Origin: Dryas octopetala
Lineage: Eukaryota > Streptophyta > Magnoliopsida > Rosales > Rosaceae
DNA: 64,000 nt
Reading direction: 5' to 3'
Assembly (NCBI GenBank): GCA_963921425.1
Contig: OY992834.1
Span: 868,001 to 932,000, forward strand
The position numbers and the translations under genes were made by a program. Positions 48,280 through 60,192 of the stretch are shown piece after piece. Below the pieces are notes generated by a model. That model was not told the DNA's origin. It searched no databases and saw only the letters and a program-made list of their open reading frames with translations. Position 1 is the stretch's first letter; each line of letters opens with the position of its first letter.

Positions 48280-51200
48280 ATGGGGGGCGAGTGGCAACAG
48301 CTCCTCCAATCGATAATCCTAGGCCTCATTTTCTCTTACCTTCTTGCCAAGCTCATCGCCATAGTCATCTCCTTCAAAGAAGACAATCTCACCCTCACTC
48401 GCGCTCGCACTACGCCTACCGACTCCAATCTAGCCCGGCCCAAACCGAAACCCCATTACGAGCCGCCTCGCTCCGAAGATTCGGGCTCCGCGATCCAAGA
48501 GGCCGAATCGGTGGTCGCCGAGCATGGCAGTGTTCGGAACGAGAGCAGTGAAGAAGCTAGCAGTGACGATGACTGGGAGGGCGTGGAGAGTACGGAGTTG
48601 GACGAACTGTTCAGCGCGGCGACGGCTTTTGTTGCGGCAGCCGTGGCGGACCGGCAGAAGGTGTCGACCGACGCGCAGTTGCAGCTTTATGGGCTTTACA
48701 AGATTGCCACTGAGGGCCCGTGTAGCACACCGCAGCCATCGGCGCTGAAAATGACTGCTCGAGCCAAGTGGTATTTGCCCTAGCATTACTCATTTTGATA
48801 AACTTACGTACAAAGTTACAAAATTTATCGATTTTACTGTTAGGTTGATAATGATGGGTAATGCGTTCCATGGGTTGGTTTAAGTTAATGTCAAGTTGAC
48901 GATCTTTGTAACTTTCGGTTTACATGAAACACTGTCGATGTTGAACATTTAGGATTGATGAAGGTGAATGGTAGTTGATGGTGTTAGAAGCCTCTGGTCT
49001 AGTTTTATGTTGTAGCGAATGCATAGGCTGTGCCCCCACCATGAAGACCATCACTAGATACTAGATAGATAAGTTTTAACGTGCTCTGTGACAAAATATG
49101 ATCACAAGTTATTAACCTGTCAATGCCAATTAAGCCCTAATTGTGATGTTTTACTGGGTAATTTATAATATTGGATTAGTTAAAGTGTTAAACTGTTATA
49201 TTTTAATATAGAGGTTTACTTGCTGTGTTTGAATTCATTTTACTGGGTAATTTATGCTAGGCAAGCCTGGCAGAAATTGGGTGCTATGCCTCCTGAAGAT
49301 GCCATGGAGAAGTACATTGATATTGTTACTGAACTATATCCTACTTGGACAGCAGGTTTGACTGTGGTGAGTCTTGATCCTTTTACTTTCCATTGTGCTG
49401 TATTTTAGTACTGCTGTACATCTACTTACTTTCTGTTTGGTTTTCTTTGCTGGCTTGTTTCTGTCTCTTGACATATGATGACTAGAAGAGCAAAGGTGGA
49501 GATGGTGCACATGGTACAGATTCTAGTGGGCCAATGGGACCAGTTTTCAGCACCTTTGTTTATGAGGAGGAATCTGAAAATGATTTGTAAGGCTCTTAGG
49601 ACTGCTAAGCATGGGAGGTTTAATATTTACACATTGCCTTGAAGTAGTTTGTTTTAGAGGTGGTTTCTCACATCTACTTATTTTTTTTTCTGCCTTGAGT
49701 TTTGCCATCAGGTTCTAGTATTGTCCAACAATTTTTTCTGCTTTGAGTTAGCCTTCTCTTTCTTTGAGATAATCAGCTACAGTTTGCAAAATAATAGTGG
49801 AGATGACTCGAGTCTTAGAAGTAACTGTGATGGTCTTTTTTGTAAGCTGCACAATTGGAAGGGTGACCAGAGTCCCTGGTATAGGCCATGTTAAGTTCCT
49901 GTACACCATCTGATCTCGCCCTTCTGTGGAGAGTGATGTAGGAATGTTTTAGAAGATTCTCTTGTATAATCTAGGAATTTAATTATAGAAGGCTAATTAT
50001 ATGGCGTCTTAAGTCTTTAGTTATGTTAAAATTTTGTGCTGATTTTATTATTTCCTTTCATTAGGTGATACTGATTCTTGGAAAGAAAAAAAATTAGAAA
50101 ACAATGTTAAGGTTTATTTGCTTTACTTTGCAGCAAGATGCATGCTATTCATGCCTTTGCCAGAGAAGGAGAAGCGGATAATTTGCTCAAGTGTATTAAA
50201 AGCGGTGTTTCAGTAGATCTGAAGGGTTTGTTTCTTTCGTACCGTCTTTTATTAGCTTTAATAATTTCTGAATGGCATTATTGTCCTTGCTGGATTCCAT
50301 GAATATTGCTATAACTACAAAGGCATGTATACTTTCTTTCTTTCTGGGTTGTTAATAGAGTAAGGCTGCTCATGTACAGCTCAGGCTCAGCTCTTTAGTA
50401 AAGCTCGTTTCCTTGTCAATTGAGCCATAAATCAAGCTTGGTTGCTCACAACAAAGCTTGAGCAACACTAGATAGGGTCCTTTAGGCTTGCAACAATTGA
50501 GGTAGGTGTCATGCAGTTTTCAACATACTTAAGTAATAAACTTGGGAAAAAAACTCGATTTTAAATTGACCAAAAAAAAAACTTGGGAAAAATAATGTAG
50601 TGGCTGTAGGTGAAGCAACACAAAGGGTCTAGACGACGGTGGAGATGAAGGCTAGGATAGGAGGCAGGTGGGGGCAATGCTTGGGGATGCTGATCAGGAA
50701 AACTCGTGGCTGATGGGGGAGACGCAAATTGGCTTTTGTTAAAACTTGCATAATTTTCGTTCAAACTGGTTAAAATTCCTAAATTAGCTAAACCAGCTAA
50801 AAGTTCATAGACTTGATTTTCTTTTGTTTTTCCAATTGAGAAAAGTGTTATTTGTTCCTTTATTTGTTTTGGTTGTCTATCATGCTCCCCTTGTATGGTA
50901 GGTAGGGTGTTTAAGGGAACCTTTTCTTGCACCCTATGATACTGATATCACCTTAAAACAGTGTGCATGCAATGATTGCAGATAGTGAGGGAAGGACCCC
51001 ATTGCACTGGGCTGTGGATCGCGGACACCTGAACATGGTAGAGCTCCTTGTTAGCAGGAATGCCGACGTGAATGCAAAGGTAATTAAATTTGTAAACATT
51101 TATTTTTTGTAACAAATCTGTAAGAGTTTTCCAACTACATCCTTCCCTTCTTATGTCATTTTGAAATTTTGTATTCTTGGTATTGAAAGGACAATGAAGG

Positions 51201-51369
51201 TCAAACAGCACTGCACTATGCCGTTATGTGTGAGAGAGAAGGCATTGCTGAATACCTTGTGAAGCAAAATGCGGACACGAATATAAAGGACAATGATGAC
51301 AATTCCCCATGTGATCTTTGTGAGTCAAATTGGCCTTGGTTGCAGCGTGCAAAGGAAGGAGTAGAGTGA
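48280..51369 (+). CDS. Acyl-CoA-binding protein with ankyrin repeats, ACBP1/ACBP2 type (6 exons)
   Basis: Exons 48280-48770, 49261-49366, 49486-49586, 50134-50225, 50982-51079, 51190-51369 give 1068 nt, 355 aa, close to Arabidopsis ACBP1/2. An N-terminal membrane anchor (LLQSIILGLIFSYLLAKLIAIV, about 8-30) is followed by an acidic region, the acyl-CoA-binding domain at about 105-195 (DELFSAATAFVAA, LYGLYKIATEGPC, AWQKLGAMPPEDAMEKYI), a Gly/Ser linker, and two to three ankyrin repeats from about 235 (AIHAFAREG, GRTPLHWAVDRGH, GQTALHYAVMCERE). Such proteins bind acyl-CoA and phospholipids at the ER and plasma membrane, and their ankyrin part binds partners such as ERF factors in Arabidopsis. 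Next to it lies an ER EF-hand gene, the same pairing as At4g27780-At4g27790 (from memory). Sequence alone does not separate ACBP1 from ACBP2. Confidence 0.94.
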
Positions 51370-52239
51370 CCGAGGGTTTACTTTGTGGTTTGTTCCAGCT
51401 GAAGTTATTTTTGAGAAATTCCTTGTGGATGTATATGGTGATGTATAACCCTTTTCTTAATCTTTAGTCTTTGAAATTTTTTGAAAATAGAACAGTATGA
51501 CAGTATGTGTACGTAGTTTTCCTCGTTGGCTTTGTGTAACCCACTTTTTTAAGGTTTCTGTTTCCCTTAATGTGGAAGTGAAAAGAAAGGTTGAAATTAC
51601 AGGGTGCAACTGCTAGGATGCATATCAATGCATACTTTAACTGCAATCTAATTTTTTAAATTTTGATGAAATTGCTGTTGCTAAATGCCTTTGTAATTAT
51701 TTATTCAAGCAATAGTCCTGTTATATATTTATTTAAGAAAATAAGATTATTCACTTATTAATTATATTGTTTGATCATTTTAATCCCAAATATTATTTTA
51801 TCAAGAGATTTGTGTGAAAGAACTGAAAGTTTAGCTCAATCTTAATGCTTTTTCTTTATTTCTTCTTTTAATTTAAAACAAAAGAAGTAAACATTTATAA
51901 TTTATAATTTTAAAACATAATCATATCTCTCTCTTTTTTTGGGTCATTAATCATCTCTCATATTGAAAAATAGAAAACGGAATATTTATTTATTGTATTA
52001 GTAATACTATAACATGAGTTGGGTAAGATTGCTAATTTGGTATACACCAAGATGATTAATTACAGCCACCAAGTTACATATCTTATTATAGTATGTACAT
52101 CCCAGTTTTAACCGTCACTAACGGTTTTGGGCCCCGCACTTATATGTTGCCTAAGATTTGCTTTAATTAAGTTGGTCATCGACTTGTCACCCCCTCACGC
52201 CTGCCCTCATTGGCTGTGTCTTTTCTCTGATGCCAAAAA
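51370..52239. other. 3' UTR of ACBP and promoter of the EF-hand gene
   Basis: AT-rich, with poly-A/T runs. No further gene seen. The short interval keeps the two genes in a tail-to-head arrangement. Confidence 0.5.
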
Positions 52240-54043
52240 ATGACGAAGGCGGTGGTCTATGCGCTTCTTACCACCGCCTTTGTCGTATTCCTGTTCTCCT
52301 CCCCCTTCAAACAACGTGGTGGACTGCGGAGCAGGAACCATGATATTCTTAGCCTAAACCGCCGTCTTGGCTACAAAGGACCTGTCCCAATTTTTGACCC
52401 ACTCGTAGCCAAGATAGAAAATTATGCAGTTGCAAAGGAAACTAGTCATCATTCCAAAATCTATTTGGAACACAAATCCATTAATATGAATGTCGACGAG
52501 GTTGAAGAAGTACAACAATATGTTAGCGATGAGGGAAGGTTGAACATCACCTTGAGGCTCATGAGTTTGTTCCCTTTATTAGACCAGGCACCAAAAGATG
52601 GGTTCATTACCATCATTGAGCTCAAACATTGGGTTACAGAACTGGCCGTGGAAAGGTTGAATATTAGCACACAAAGACATATGGCATCGCATGATAAGGA
52701 TGGGAATGGAGCCATTACTTTCAGCGAGTATCTCCCCCAGTTTACCAAAGAAGATCTGGGTACGTATGTATGTACCATGAGTCCGGTTAATATGGGGAAC
52801 AAAATATGAGGGATAAGTGAGAGAGACAACAAATTTAAGACTTGAATTAAACACGATTGTAAAACTAATACATGATTGAAGTAAATTCAACCCTTAAATG
52901 TATTGTTCTTTATTTGTCCCTCATATTAGCCGTACTGTATGTACCCCTATTTATATATTTATTTAGTTTATTTTATGACTTTAATTAACTAGGAGGACTC
53001 TGAAAAAACAGAGAAAAACGAGATGGAGCATGGAAAAGCTGGATGGTGGAAGCTGCAATTTGATAATGCAGATGCTGATAAGGATGGATCTCTTAGCTTC
53101 GATGAATTTAAAGAGTAAATTAACCCTCTTTATTAATCAATTTCCATAAAGTCTAGGTTGATTTACGATATATAATTAATTTCCTTTTAGATGTTGTAGG
53201 GTCTAATCAGTTTAATATAAGTGTCTGTATATAATTCTCTTGCAGTTTGTTGCACCCAGAAGACAGTACAAAAGACGAAATTCATAGATGGCTGTTGAGC
53301 GAAAAAATAAAGTACATATATAATTCTCTGTTTTCATACCAATCATGATATTCATGCTTTATTTATTTATTTATTTTTTCTGAGTAAGGCAATAGATTAT
53401 ATATTAATTAAACTGTTTGCCTATAATGTTGTACAGAGTGATGGACCATGATAATGATGGGAAACTAAATTTCGTGGAATTTTTAACGAATGCTTATAAC
53501 ATTTACAAGAACTACATTGAATTCGAAAGAGCAGGGGCCAATGTACCCACAGCAGAAGAGAAATTTGCAGAGCTTGATTTGAACAAAGACAAGTATGCAT
53601 GCATACATACATATACCTTGATTAATTATAATTAAGATGTTATTAAGATTAGCTAATTACTTAATTAACTTCAAAATTGACGAATGTTTGACAGACTCTT
53701 GGAAGTGGACGAATTGAAACCCATAGTGCAGTACCTTCACCCAGGAGAACTGACATATGCCAACTATTACTCAAGTTTTCTCATGTATGAGGTCAGTAAT
53801 CAGTAATTATATAGTCTGAAATTAAGTTCTGATTCAATTTGTATTACTATATATGATATCTATGAGACATGCATGCATGCATTGAATTGCAATACGTGGC
53901 ATTGTTCATTTCAGGCGGACGAGAGCAAAGACGGCAAATTAACCCTGGAAGAGATGCTCGGTCACGAATATATTTTTTACAACACAGTCTTTGACAATGA
54001 CAACATTGATGAAGATTATAAAGAAGATCACGACGAGTTATAA
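52240..54043 (+). CDS. Six-EF-hand ER protein with HDEL tail, reticulocalbin/calumenin-like (6 exons)
   Basis: Exons 52240-52759, 53012-53114, 53246-53311, 53437-53592, 53695-53791, 53915-54043 give 1071 nt, 356 aa. The N-terminus has a signal/anchor segment (AVVYALLTTAFVVFLFSS, residues 4-21). EF-hand loops seen: a degenerate one at DQAPKDGFITII, then DKDGNGAITFSE, DADKDGSLSFDE, DHDNDGKLNFVE, DLNKDKLLEVDE and DESKDGKLTLEE. The protein ends in HDEL, the ER retrieval signal. This is the CREC layout: low-affinity Ca2+ binding in the secretory pathway. The exon 1-2 junction is ambiguous: donor 52760 with acceptor 53011 is preferred because it gives the expected EKNEM continuation, but donor 52768 with acceptor 52992 is also in frame and adds nine residues. 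Confidence 0.92.
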
Positions 54044-54699
54044 AATATGATCAGTAACATATTTAGAAATTTTTATTTGTGAGAGGGAGATGAATAAGTA
54101 CTTTTCAAATAGTTAGGTGTGCCTATTGCTACTTGCTCTTTAAGAAACCTAGTTGCCTTTTTGAGATGTTTTACTTTTATCAAATACATTGCCCTAAAGC
54201 CCCGAACTCACAAGGAACAAAACCATGAACTAAAAGGAAAACATTTGAAATCTATGGAACCAAAATTAATTTCATTTTGCTCCTTACAAGTGTGAAAGCT
54301 TCTCCTATGTATTATTTTATCACTTGAATTTCCTAATATACTCCACGTGTTTATTGATCAACAACATTTTTCTATTAATAGCGCCTTTATTAGAAGCAAA
54401 TAAAAAATTTCACAAAAAATTCGCAAGACTCGTATAATAACTTGCAGAGGCCCTTGATTTCTTGAAGAAGTTCTCTAACCCAAAAGGAACTTTTGTTTAT
54501 TTTAACTCAAGGTTACAAAAAATGCTTTTAGTTATTAGGAAGTTGTCCACCCAAAGCACCCACCTTGACAATGGCAACCCTTTATGTCCAAGTCCTATCA
54601 CCCTGGGTCTCCCTCTCTTTTTTCAATTATTTTTATGAGTTTTTAATTAAATATGTGACATAATCATGGTGTCCAACTAATGTTTTACCTTTCCATCAA
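54044..54699. other. 3' UTR of the EF-hand gene, then spacer
   Basis: AT-rich. It ends at the 9-bp target duplication TTCCATCAA (54691-54699) of the adjacent MULE-MITE. No gene seen. Confidence 0.5.
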
Positions 54700-54876
54700 G
54701 GGATTAATGTCAATTTGATCCCCAAATTATTACATTTATATCAATTTGGTCCCTAAAGTTCTAATTTAAAAAATTTAGTCTCCACTTTTTCAATTTTGCC
54801 AATTGAAGTTGTTAAGTCAATTTACACACTTTCCGTCCAAAGCTCTGTTTATATAAAATTATGTACTAATCACGTA

Positions 54877-57800
54877 CAGTGCCGGCTAAGGCCCAAGGCG
54901 ACCAAGGCACAGGCCTAGGGCCACAAATTTTGAAAGGCCTCCATTGTCTGATAGTCTACTACTCTACTATTGAAAAAAAAAATTTTTATAATGGAACTAT
55001 GGAAGCCTAAAAGCCTCCATCCTTTTCTCTTTGAAAAAAAAAAAATTTAGGCCTAATATTTTTCTGGAAGCCTACTAGCTAGCCTAGTAGCCTACATGCC
55101 TTATCCCTACAATTAATGTTGCACACGGCACCTCTACAATTAATGTTGATTTCTTGATTGAGTGATTGCTGCACTTGCACAGTTGCACGCCTAAATTAAG
55201 CATTAGACTCTACATCTTTTACTTGGTTGTCTATTCCTTATTCCCATCAGACTCTCTCTTTCCCTCTTCTCTTAATCTCTTAATCTCTTCTAGTTTTCTC
55301 TATTCTCTTTGTCTCTCTGACTCTCCTCACTCTCAGTCTCTCTCGTCTATATTCTCTAATAATCTCAACTCTCAATCTTCACAATTCAAACTCAATAGTC
55401 AAGGCTCATTGCCTCATTGGATAACTGGTAAGTTTTTGCTAATTTTTTATATTTGTCATTCGATTTTTGGTTGTTCAAAATTGGTGTGTAAATGTGCAAT
55501 GATATGATTTTTTATACTAATCAAGATTTTTTTCTTCAAAATTGCAGAGCCTTTTACTTGTTGAAATTGTAGAGCCATTTACTTGTGGAAATTGCAGTTG
55601 AGCAAGGTTTTATTGTTCTTGTATCTCATTAGTTTTTGTTTGTTACTTTGTTGTTTAATTATCAGTATAAATATCAAATATGTCTAGCAGAAAATTTGAA
55701 TCAGGGTATGAAAAACTTAAGAAGAAAAAAAGAATAGAAAAACTAATTCAATCTCAAAAAGGAGCTCTTGATAAGTTTGTTATTAACAATAAAGAACCAA
55801 GTCAATACCCAAATCAAGGACTAAGTCAAGAACCAAATCAAGAGCCAATTCAAGAACACAACCAAGAACCAAGCCAAGAACAAAACCAAGAACCACACCA
55901 AGAACCAAGCCAACAACTAGGCCAAGAACCAAGTCAAGAACCAAATGAAGATGTAACAAACATTTATGATCCTTGCCAATGGAAAAACATCAATACAAAC
56001 ATAAGAAATTTATTAGTGGAAAGAGGTCCCATTAAAGACTTTGAATTCAATTTTCCTAACGATGAAAACTCTAGACATTTCTCTACAAGACATTACAATC
56101 GGAAATTAGCAAATGGAGAAGAACGTGAACGAACATGGCTAGTTTATTCAAAAGAGTTGGATAGAGTATATTGTTTTTGTTGTAAGCTATTTAATTCAAA
56201 GACTAGTAGAAGTCAATTGGCTAATGAAGGATGTAAAGATTGGAAAAATCTTAGTGAAAAGCTAAGAAGTCATGAAGCAAGTATTGAACATGTGACTAAT
56301 ATGGGTAGTTGGATTGATTTAGAATTAAGATTGGAAAAAAATAAAACAATAGATAAAAAATTACAAGAACACATTAACAGAGAGAAAGAGCATTGGAAAA
56401 AAGTATTATTAAGAATTATTGCAGTTGTAAAAAATCTTGCTAAAAACAATTTGGCATTTCGTGGAAAAAATGAGAAGATATATCAAGAAAATAATGGAAT
56501 TTTTTTAAGCTTTATCGAAACAATTGCAGAATTTGATCCAACAATGGAAGAACATCTTGAACGTATAAAAAATGGTGATGTTCATAATCATTATCTTGGT
56601 CATAACATACAAAATGAATTGATAGATATGTTAGCATGTGCAATTAAAATTGAAATTCTTAAAAAAGTTAAAGAGGCAAAATATTTTTCAGTTATACTTG
56701 ATTGCACACCAGATATAAGTCATCATGAACAAATGTCTCTTATATTGCGTTGTGTGGATCTTTCAAAAAGTCCAATAACTATAGAAGAATTCTTTTTAGG
56801 ATTTTTAAAAGTAGATGATACATCAGGAAAAGGACTTTTTGATGAACTTATAAGTGAAATAACAAATCTTGGACTTAATATTAATGACATAAGAGGACAA
56901 GGATATGATAATGGATCTAACATGAAAGGGAAAAATCGAGGAGTACAAAAAAGATTGTTAGAAATAAATCCAAGAGCATTTTACACTCCATGTGGTTGTC
57001 ATAGTCTTAATCTTGTACTTTGTGACATAGCCAATTCTTGTTCTAAAGCTAAAACATTTTTTGGAGTGTTACAACGTGTGTATAAATTATTTTCTTCTTC
57101 ACCTAAGCGGTGGAAAATTTTTGAAAATAATGTAACTAGTTTAACTGTTAAAGCATTGTCACAAACACGTTGGGAAAGTCGTATAGCAAGTGTCAAAGCA
57201 ATAAGATACCAAGCTCCACAAATTAGATATGCTTTACTCCAAGTAGCAAAGCTTAGTGACTTAGATCCCATATCAAAAAGTGAAGCCGAAACATTATCAA
57301 CATATGAGATTGAAAACTTTGAATTTTTATTGGGCATGATTATTTGGTATGACATATTATTTGCTATTAACTCTGTTAGTAAAAACTTGCAATCCAAAGA
57401 CATGCATATTGATGTTGCCATACACCAATTAAAAGGTTTGATTTCTTTCTTTGAAAAGTATAGGGAAAATGGATTTGAATCTGCTTTGATTTCAGCTAAA
57501 GAGATTGCACTTGAAATGGAAATAGATCCTATTTTTCGTGAAAAACGTAAGGTTTATAGAAAAAAACAATTTGATGAGAATGTGAATGATGAAACAACTC
57601 AATCAGCTGAGGAGTCTTTTAGAGTTGAGTATTTTTTATATATAATAGATCATGCTCTTTCTTCACTTCAAAGTAGGTTTGAACAGTTTCAAACATATGA
57701 ACAAGTTTTTGGTTTCTTATATGATTTGAAAATTTTAAAGTCATTAGTCAATGATGATTTGAAAAGTAAGTGTCTTCATCTTGAAGAGTTTTTAAAAGAT

Positions 57801-58255
57801 GGCAACACTTCTGATATTGATGGATTAGATCTTTTTCAAGAATTAAATGTTTTAAGAGAAATGTTACCAACAGAAACAAAAACTCCAATTGAACTACTCA
57901 ATTTTATTGCAAGGTTTGATTCTTTTTCAAATGTTTGGATTGCATATAGAATATTATTGACAATACCTGTAACTGTTGCTTCTGCAGAACGAAGCTTTTC
58001 AAAATTAAAACTAATAAAAACTTATTTACGGTCAACTATGTCACAAGAAAGATTAAATGGGTTAGCTATGTTATCTATTGAAAAAAATTTGGTAAAACAA
58101 TTGGAATATAAAAATTTAATCACTAATTTTGCATCTCAAAAAGCAAGAAGATTAATTTTTCAATAATTTTTTTTAAAAAATATTTTTGAATAATATATTT
58201 AGAAGGCCTCTTTGTAGTTTCGCCTTAGGCCTCACTTTTTATTGAGCCGCCACTG
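54877..58255 (+). mobile_element. hAT DNA transposon, apparently complete
   Basis: 3379 bp, with short imperfect inverted ends (CAGTGCCGGCT ... GAGCCGCCACTG) and a perfect 8-bp target duplication ATCACGTA (54869-54876, 58256-58263), the hAT signature. The subterminal parts share GGCCTAGG/GGCCTC-like motifs. A leader intron (55428-55547, GTAAGT...TTGCAG) and one intact transposase ORF lie inside. Absence of stops and a perfect duplication suggest a fairly young, possibly active copy. Confidence 0.95.
55680..58166 (+). CDS. hAT transposase with TTF zinc finger, DUF4371 and hAT C-terminal domain
   Basis: 828 aa in one exon. Residues about 40-90 are an imperfect Gln-Glu-Pro-Ser/Asn repeat. A TTF-type zinc finger follows at about 135-205 (FSTRHYN, VYCFCCKLF, HEASIEH). 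The RNase H-like core (DUF4371 type) includes the likely first catalytic Asp in VILDCTPD (about 340), a second Asp in GQGYDNGSNM, and the CGCHSLNL motif typical of hAT proteins. The C-terminal hAT dimerisation region has VASAERSFSKLKLIKTYLRS with the catalytic Glu, then MLSIEKN. It belongs to the plant TTF-zinc-finger / ZMYM1-like hAT group. It would catalyse excision and reinsertion by a hairpin mechanism. Codon use is strongly A/T-rich, unlike neighbouring genes. No inactivating change is seen. Confidence 0.94.
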   Translation: MSSRKFESGYEKLKKKKRIEKLIQSQKGALDKFVINNKEPSQYPNQGLSQEPNQEPIQEHNQEPSQEQNQEPHQEPSQQLGQEPSQEPNEDVTNIYDPCQWKNINTNIRNLLVERGPIKDFEFNFPNDENSRHFSTRHYNRKLANGEERERTWLVYSKELDRVYCFCCKLFNSKTSRSQLANEGCKDWKNLSEKLRSHEASIEHVTNMGSWIDLELRLEKNKTIDKKLQEHINREKEHWKKVLLRIIAVVKNLAKNNLAFRGKNEKIYQENNGIFLSFIETIAEFDPTMEEHLERIKNGDVHNHYLGHNIQNELIDMLACAIKIEILKKVKEAKYFSVILDCTPDISHHEQMSLILRCVDLSKSPITIEEFFLGFLKVDDTSGKGLFDELISEITNLGLNINDIRGQGYDNGSNMKGKNRGVQKRLLEINPRAFYTPCGCHSLNLVLCDIANSCSKAKTFFGVLQRVYKLFSSSPKRWKIFENNVTSLTVKALSQTRWESRIASVKAIRYQAPQIRYALLQVAKLSDLDPISKSEAETLSTYEIENFEFLLGMIIWYDILFAINSVSKNLQSKDMHIDVAIHQLKGLISFFEKYRENGFESALISAKEIALEMEIDPIFREKRKVYRKKQFDENVNDETTQSAEESFRVEYFLYIIDHALSSLQSRFEQFQTYEQVFGFLYDLKILKSLVNDDLKSKCLHLEEFLKDGNTSDIDGLDLFQELNVLREMLPTETKTPIELLNFIARFDSFSNVWIAYRILLTIPVTVASAERSFSKLKLIKTYLRSTMSQERLNGLAMLSIEKNLVKQLEYKNLITNFASQKARRLIFQ

Positions 58256-58439
58256 ATCACGTACTCTCTTTTTTGAGGGCAGGATGATCACTCTAAATTA
58301 TACTATAACTTCATGCGCGTTTCAACCCTAGACATATTTATTTGATTTCAATCTAAATTGACAAAATTGAAAAAGTCTGAAACTAAATTTTTCAAACTAA
58401 AAATCTGAAGACCTAATTCACATTAATCCCTTCCATCAA

Positions 58440-58755
58440 TGGGTTCCCTTGAAGGCTTGACCAAAAGTTGGAGTCAGAAGGGCAAGTAATGCTGCTCTGC
58501 ATAACTGCAAAATCATAATTTGAATCCTTAGATATCACTGCATCACATTAAATGAACCCCGTCGATTTCAGTACCTCACCTTCATCAAATGATCTCAGTC
58601 GTCTGATCACTTGACTCCATTTTAGAACCCAGAAATCACATCCCGATTCCAATCACACGGCTCGCAGCCTTTTCACTTTACAACAATTGCAAAGTTGCCT
58701 CGAGAATGGTCAAACTTAATTAACAACCTTCCTCAATCGAATTTAGTGTATAATA
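58440..58755. other. Spacer between two MITEs
   Basis: Single-copy-looking AT-rich sequence. No gene seen. Confidence 0.45.
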
Positions 58756-59125
58756 AGAGTTAATTACACTTACACTTCCTGAGGTTTATCGTCTTTTCAC
58801 ATATACCCCCTAAGGTTTCAAAAATTACACATACACCCCATGAAGTTTTAAAACTATTGCATATAACCCCCTACAAGAGAAAAAAAATAAATAAACAAAA
58901 AAAAATATTTACATTAAGGTTGAACCTTACACCTTGAATAATCTTATTAGGCAATTTCACCCTTTAGCATGCCTTTTTACATAATTTCTCATCATTTTTT
59001 GTCTCACTATAGGGGGTTATATGCAACAATTTTGAAACCTCAGGGGGTGTATGTGTAATTATTAAAACCCCAGAGAATGTATGTGAAAAAACAATAGACC
59101 TTAAGAGTATAAGTATAATTAACTC
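58756..59125. mobile_element. MULE-type MITE, copy 2
   Basis: 370 bp, same family and orientation pattern as 35696-36064 (AGAGTTAATTACACTTACAC ... GTATAATTAACTC). The 9-bp duplication matches at 8 of 9 bases (TGTATAATA at 58747-58755 and TATATAATA at 59126-59134). It lies just upstream of the importin beta promoter. Confidence 0.83.
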
Positions 59126-59129
59126 TATA

Positions 59130-60192
59130 TAATATGTAAATACAAAATAGTTACTTGGCCCAGAAGAGTTAATAGTCCAGCCTCTTCGGGCTAATACAAT
59201 GGATCCATAAAATATGAGCCTGATCCATTCATACGGATACCTGTTTCCGCGAAACGCTTACTACATAATAGGCCCCACAAACAAATTATTGTTACAATTT
59301 TTTTTTGAAAATTTTTTATTGGTTTATGTAATCCAAGCCATCTTAGCGATTTGCGTCTCTCTCTCTCTCTCTCTGAGGAAGCCTTTCCGCTCCGATCCGT
59401 AACTGTACGGTTTAAGCTTCTTTTTCAGGTAATTGTATCACTGCTCTATTCAAAACCCTAAATTCTCGTACTGGTAACTAGGGTTTTGCATAACGTTGTG
59501 TGTCTGATCTTGATTTTACCGGTTCGATTCGCTTATTTACTGTTTGATTCCTGTTATGTGCTTGAATTTCGATACTTTATTTTTTCAGTAATTGATCGGT
59601 TAGGATTGCCTGTGTGATTTTTGTTTATTGATGTACTCAGGATTTGTTGGAATTGTATGCATTAGTGTATGTAATCTCATTCGATCCTCTTGTTTTATCT
59701 ATTTTATTATGGGTGGATTTCTGAGTGTGGGATTTTGGTGGATATGTTTGGTGCAAGTAGGGTTTTGATGGATTAGTATGAGTGAAGTAGGGTTTTTGAT
59801 GGGCCATTAAACTTCAGCAATATATGCAAAATATAGATTATCTTCCGGTAAAATTTGGTTCTTGATGTTTTGTACGCTGTTACAGAAACAGCCAAATTGG
59901 GTTTTGTATCGTTGGTATACTTTGCAGTGTTTTTATAAATGGTTGGTTTGCCAGTTTGATTATTTGGTTCAGGGGTTTGCTGAGTTACTTGTCTTTTTCT
60001 AAACCAGATATGTGAAATGGGAAAAGATTTGGCTCTTATATTTTCTATGCGTGCTTTAAGAATCTAGATCTTCCAAACTTTCTGTTGGGGAGTTTTTCTA
60101 TCTCTGTAAAATGTTATGATTTATTCGTATCCTGTCCCCTTGAATTGATCTAAGAATCTAAGCAGTTTAGTTTTTACACTCTCAGATACAAT
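59130..60192 (+). promoter_or_regulatory. Promoter and intron-containing 5' leader of importin beta
   Basis: A CT run at 59356-59373 and CGCTCCGATCC sequence mark the leader. A 757-bp T-rich leader intron is likely from donor 59429 (CAG/GTAATT) to acceptor 60184-60185 (CTCTCAG), eight bases before the ATG. Long first leader introns often raise expression of plant housekeeping genes. Confidence 0.6.

Larger units (their letters stand above)
54700..58430. mobile_element. MULE-type MITE interrupted by a hAT transposon
   Basis: Left arm 54700-54876 and right arm 58264-58430 form inverted repeats (GGGATTAATGTCAATTTG ... CATTAATCCC) and share CAATTTTGTCAATT-like inner sequence. A perfect 9-bp duplication TTCCATCAA flanks both sides (54691-54699, 58431-58439). 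Without the hAT insert the element would be about 344 bp. No ORF of its own. Confidence 0.85.

Noticed and set aside
48430-48786. 118-codon minus-strand ORF over ACBP exon 1
   Set aside because: A shadow of the GC-rich first exon, which has clear ACBP coding on plus.
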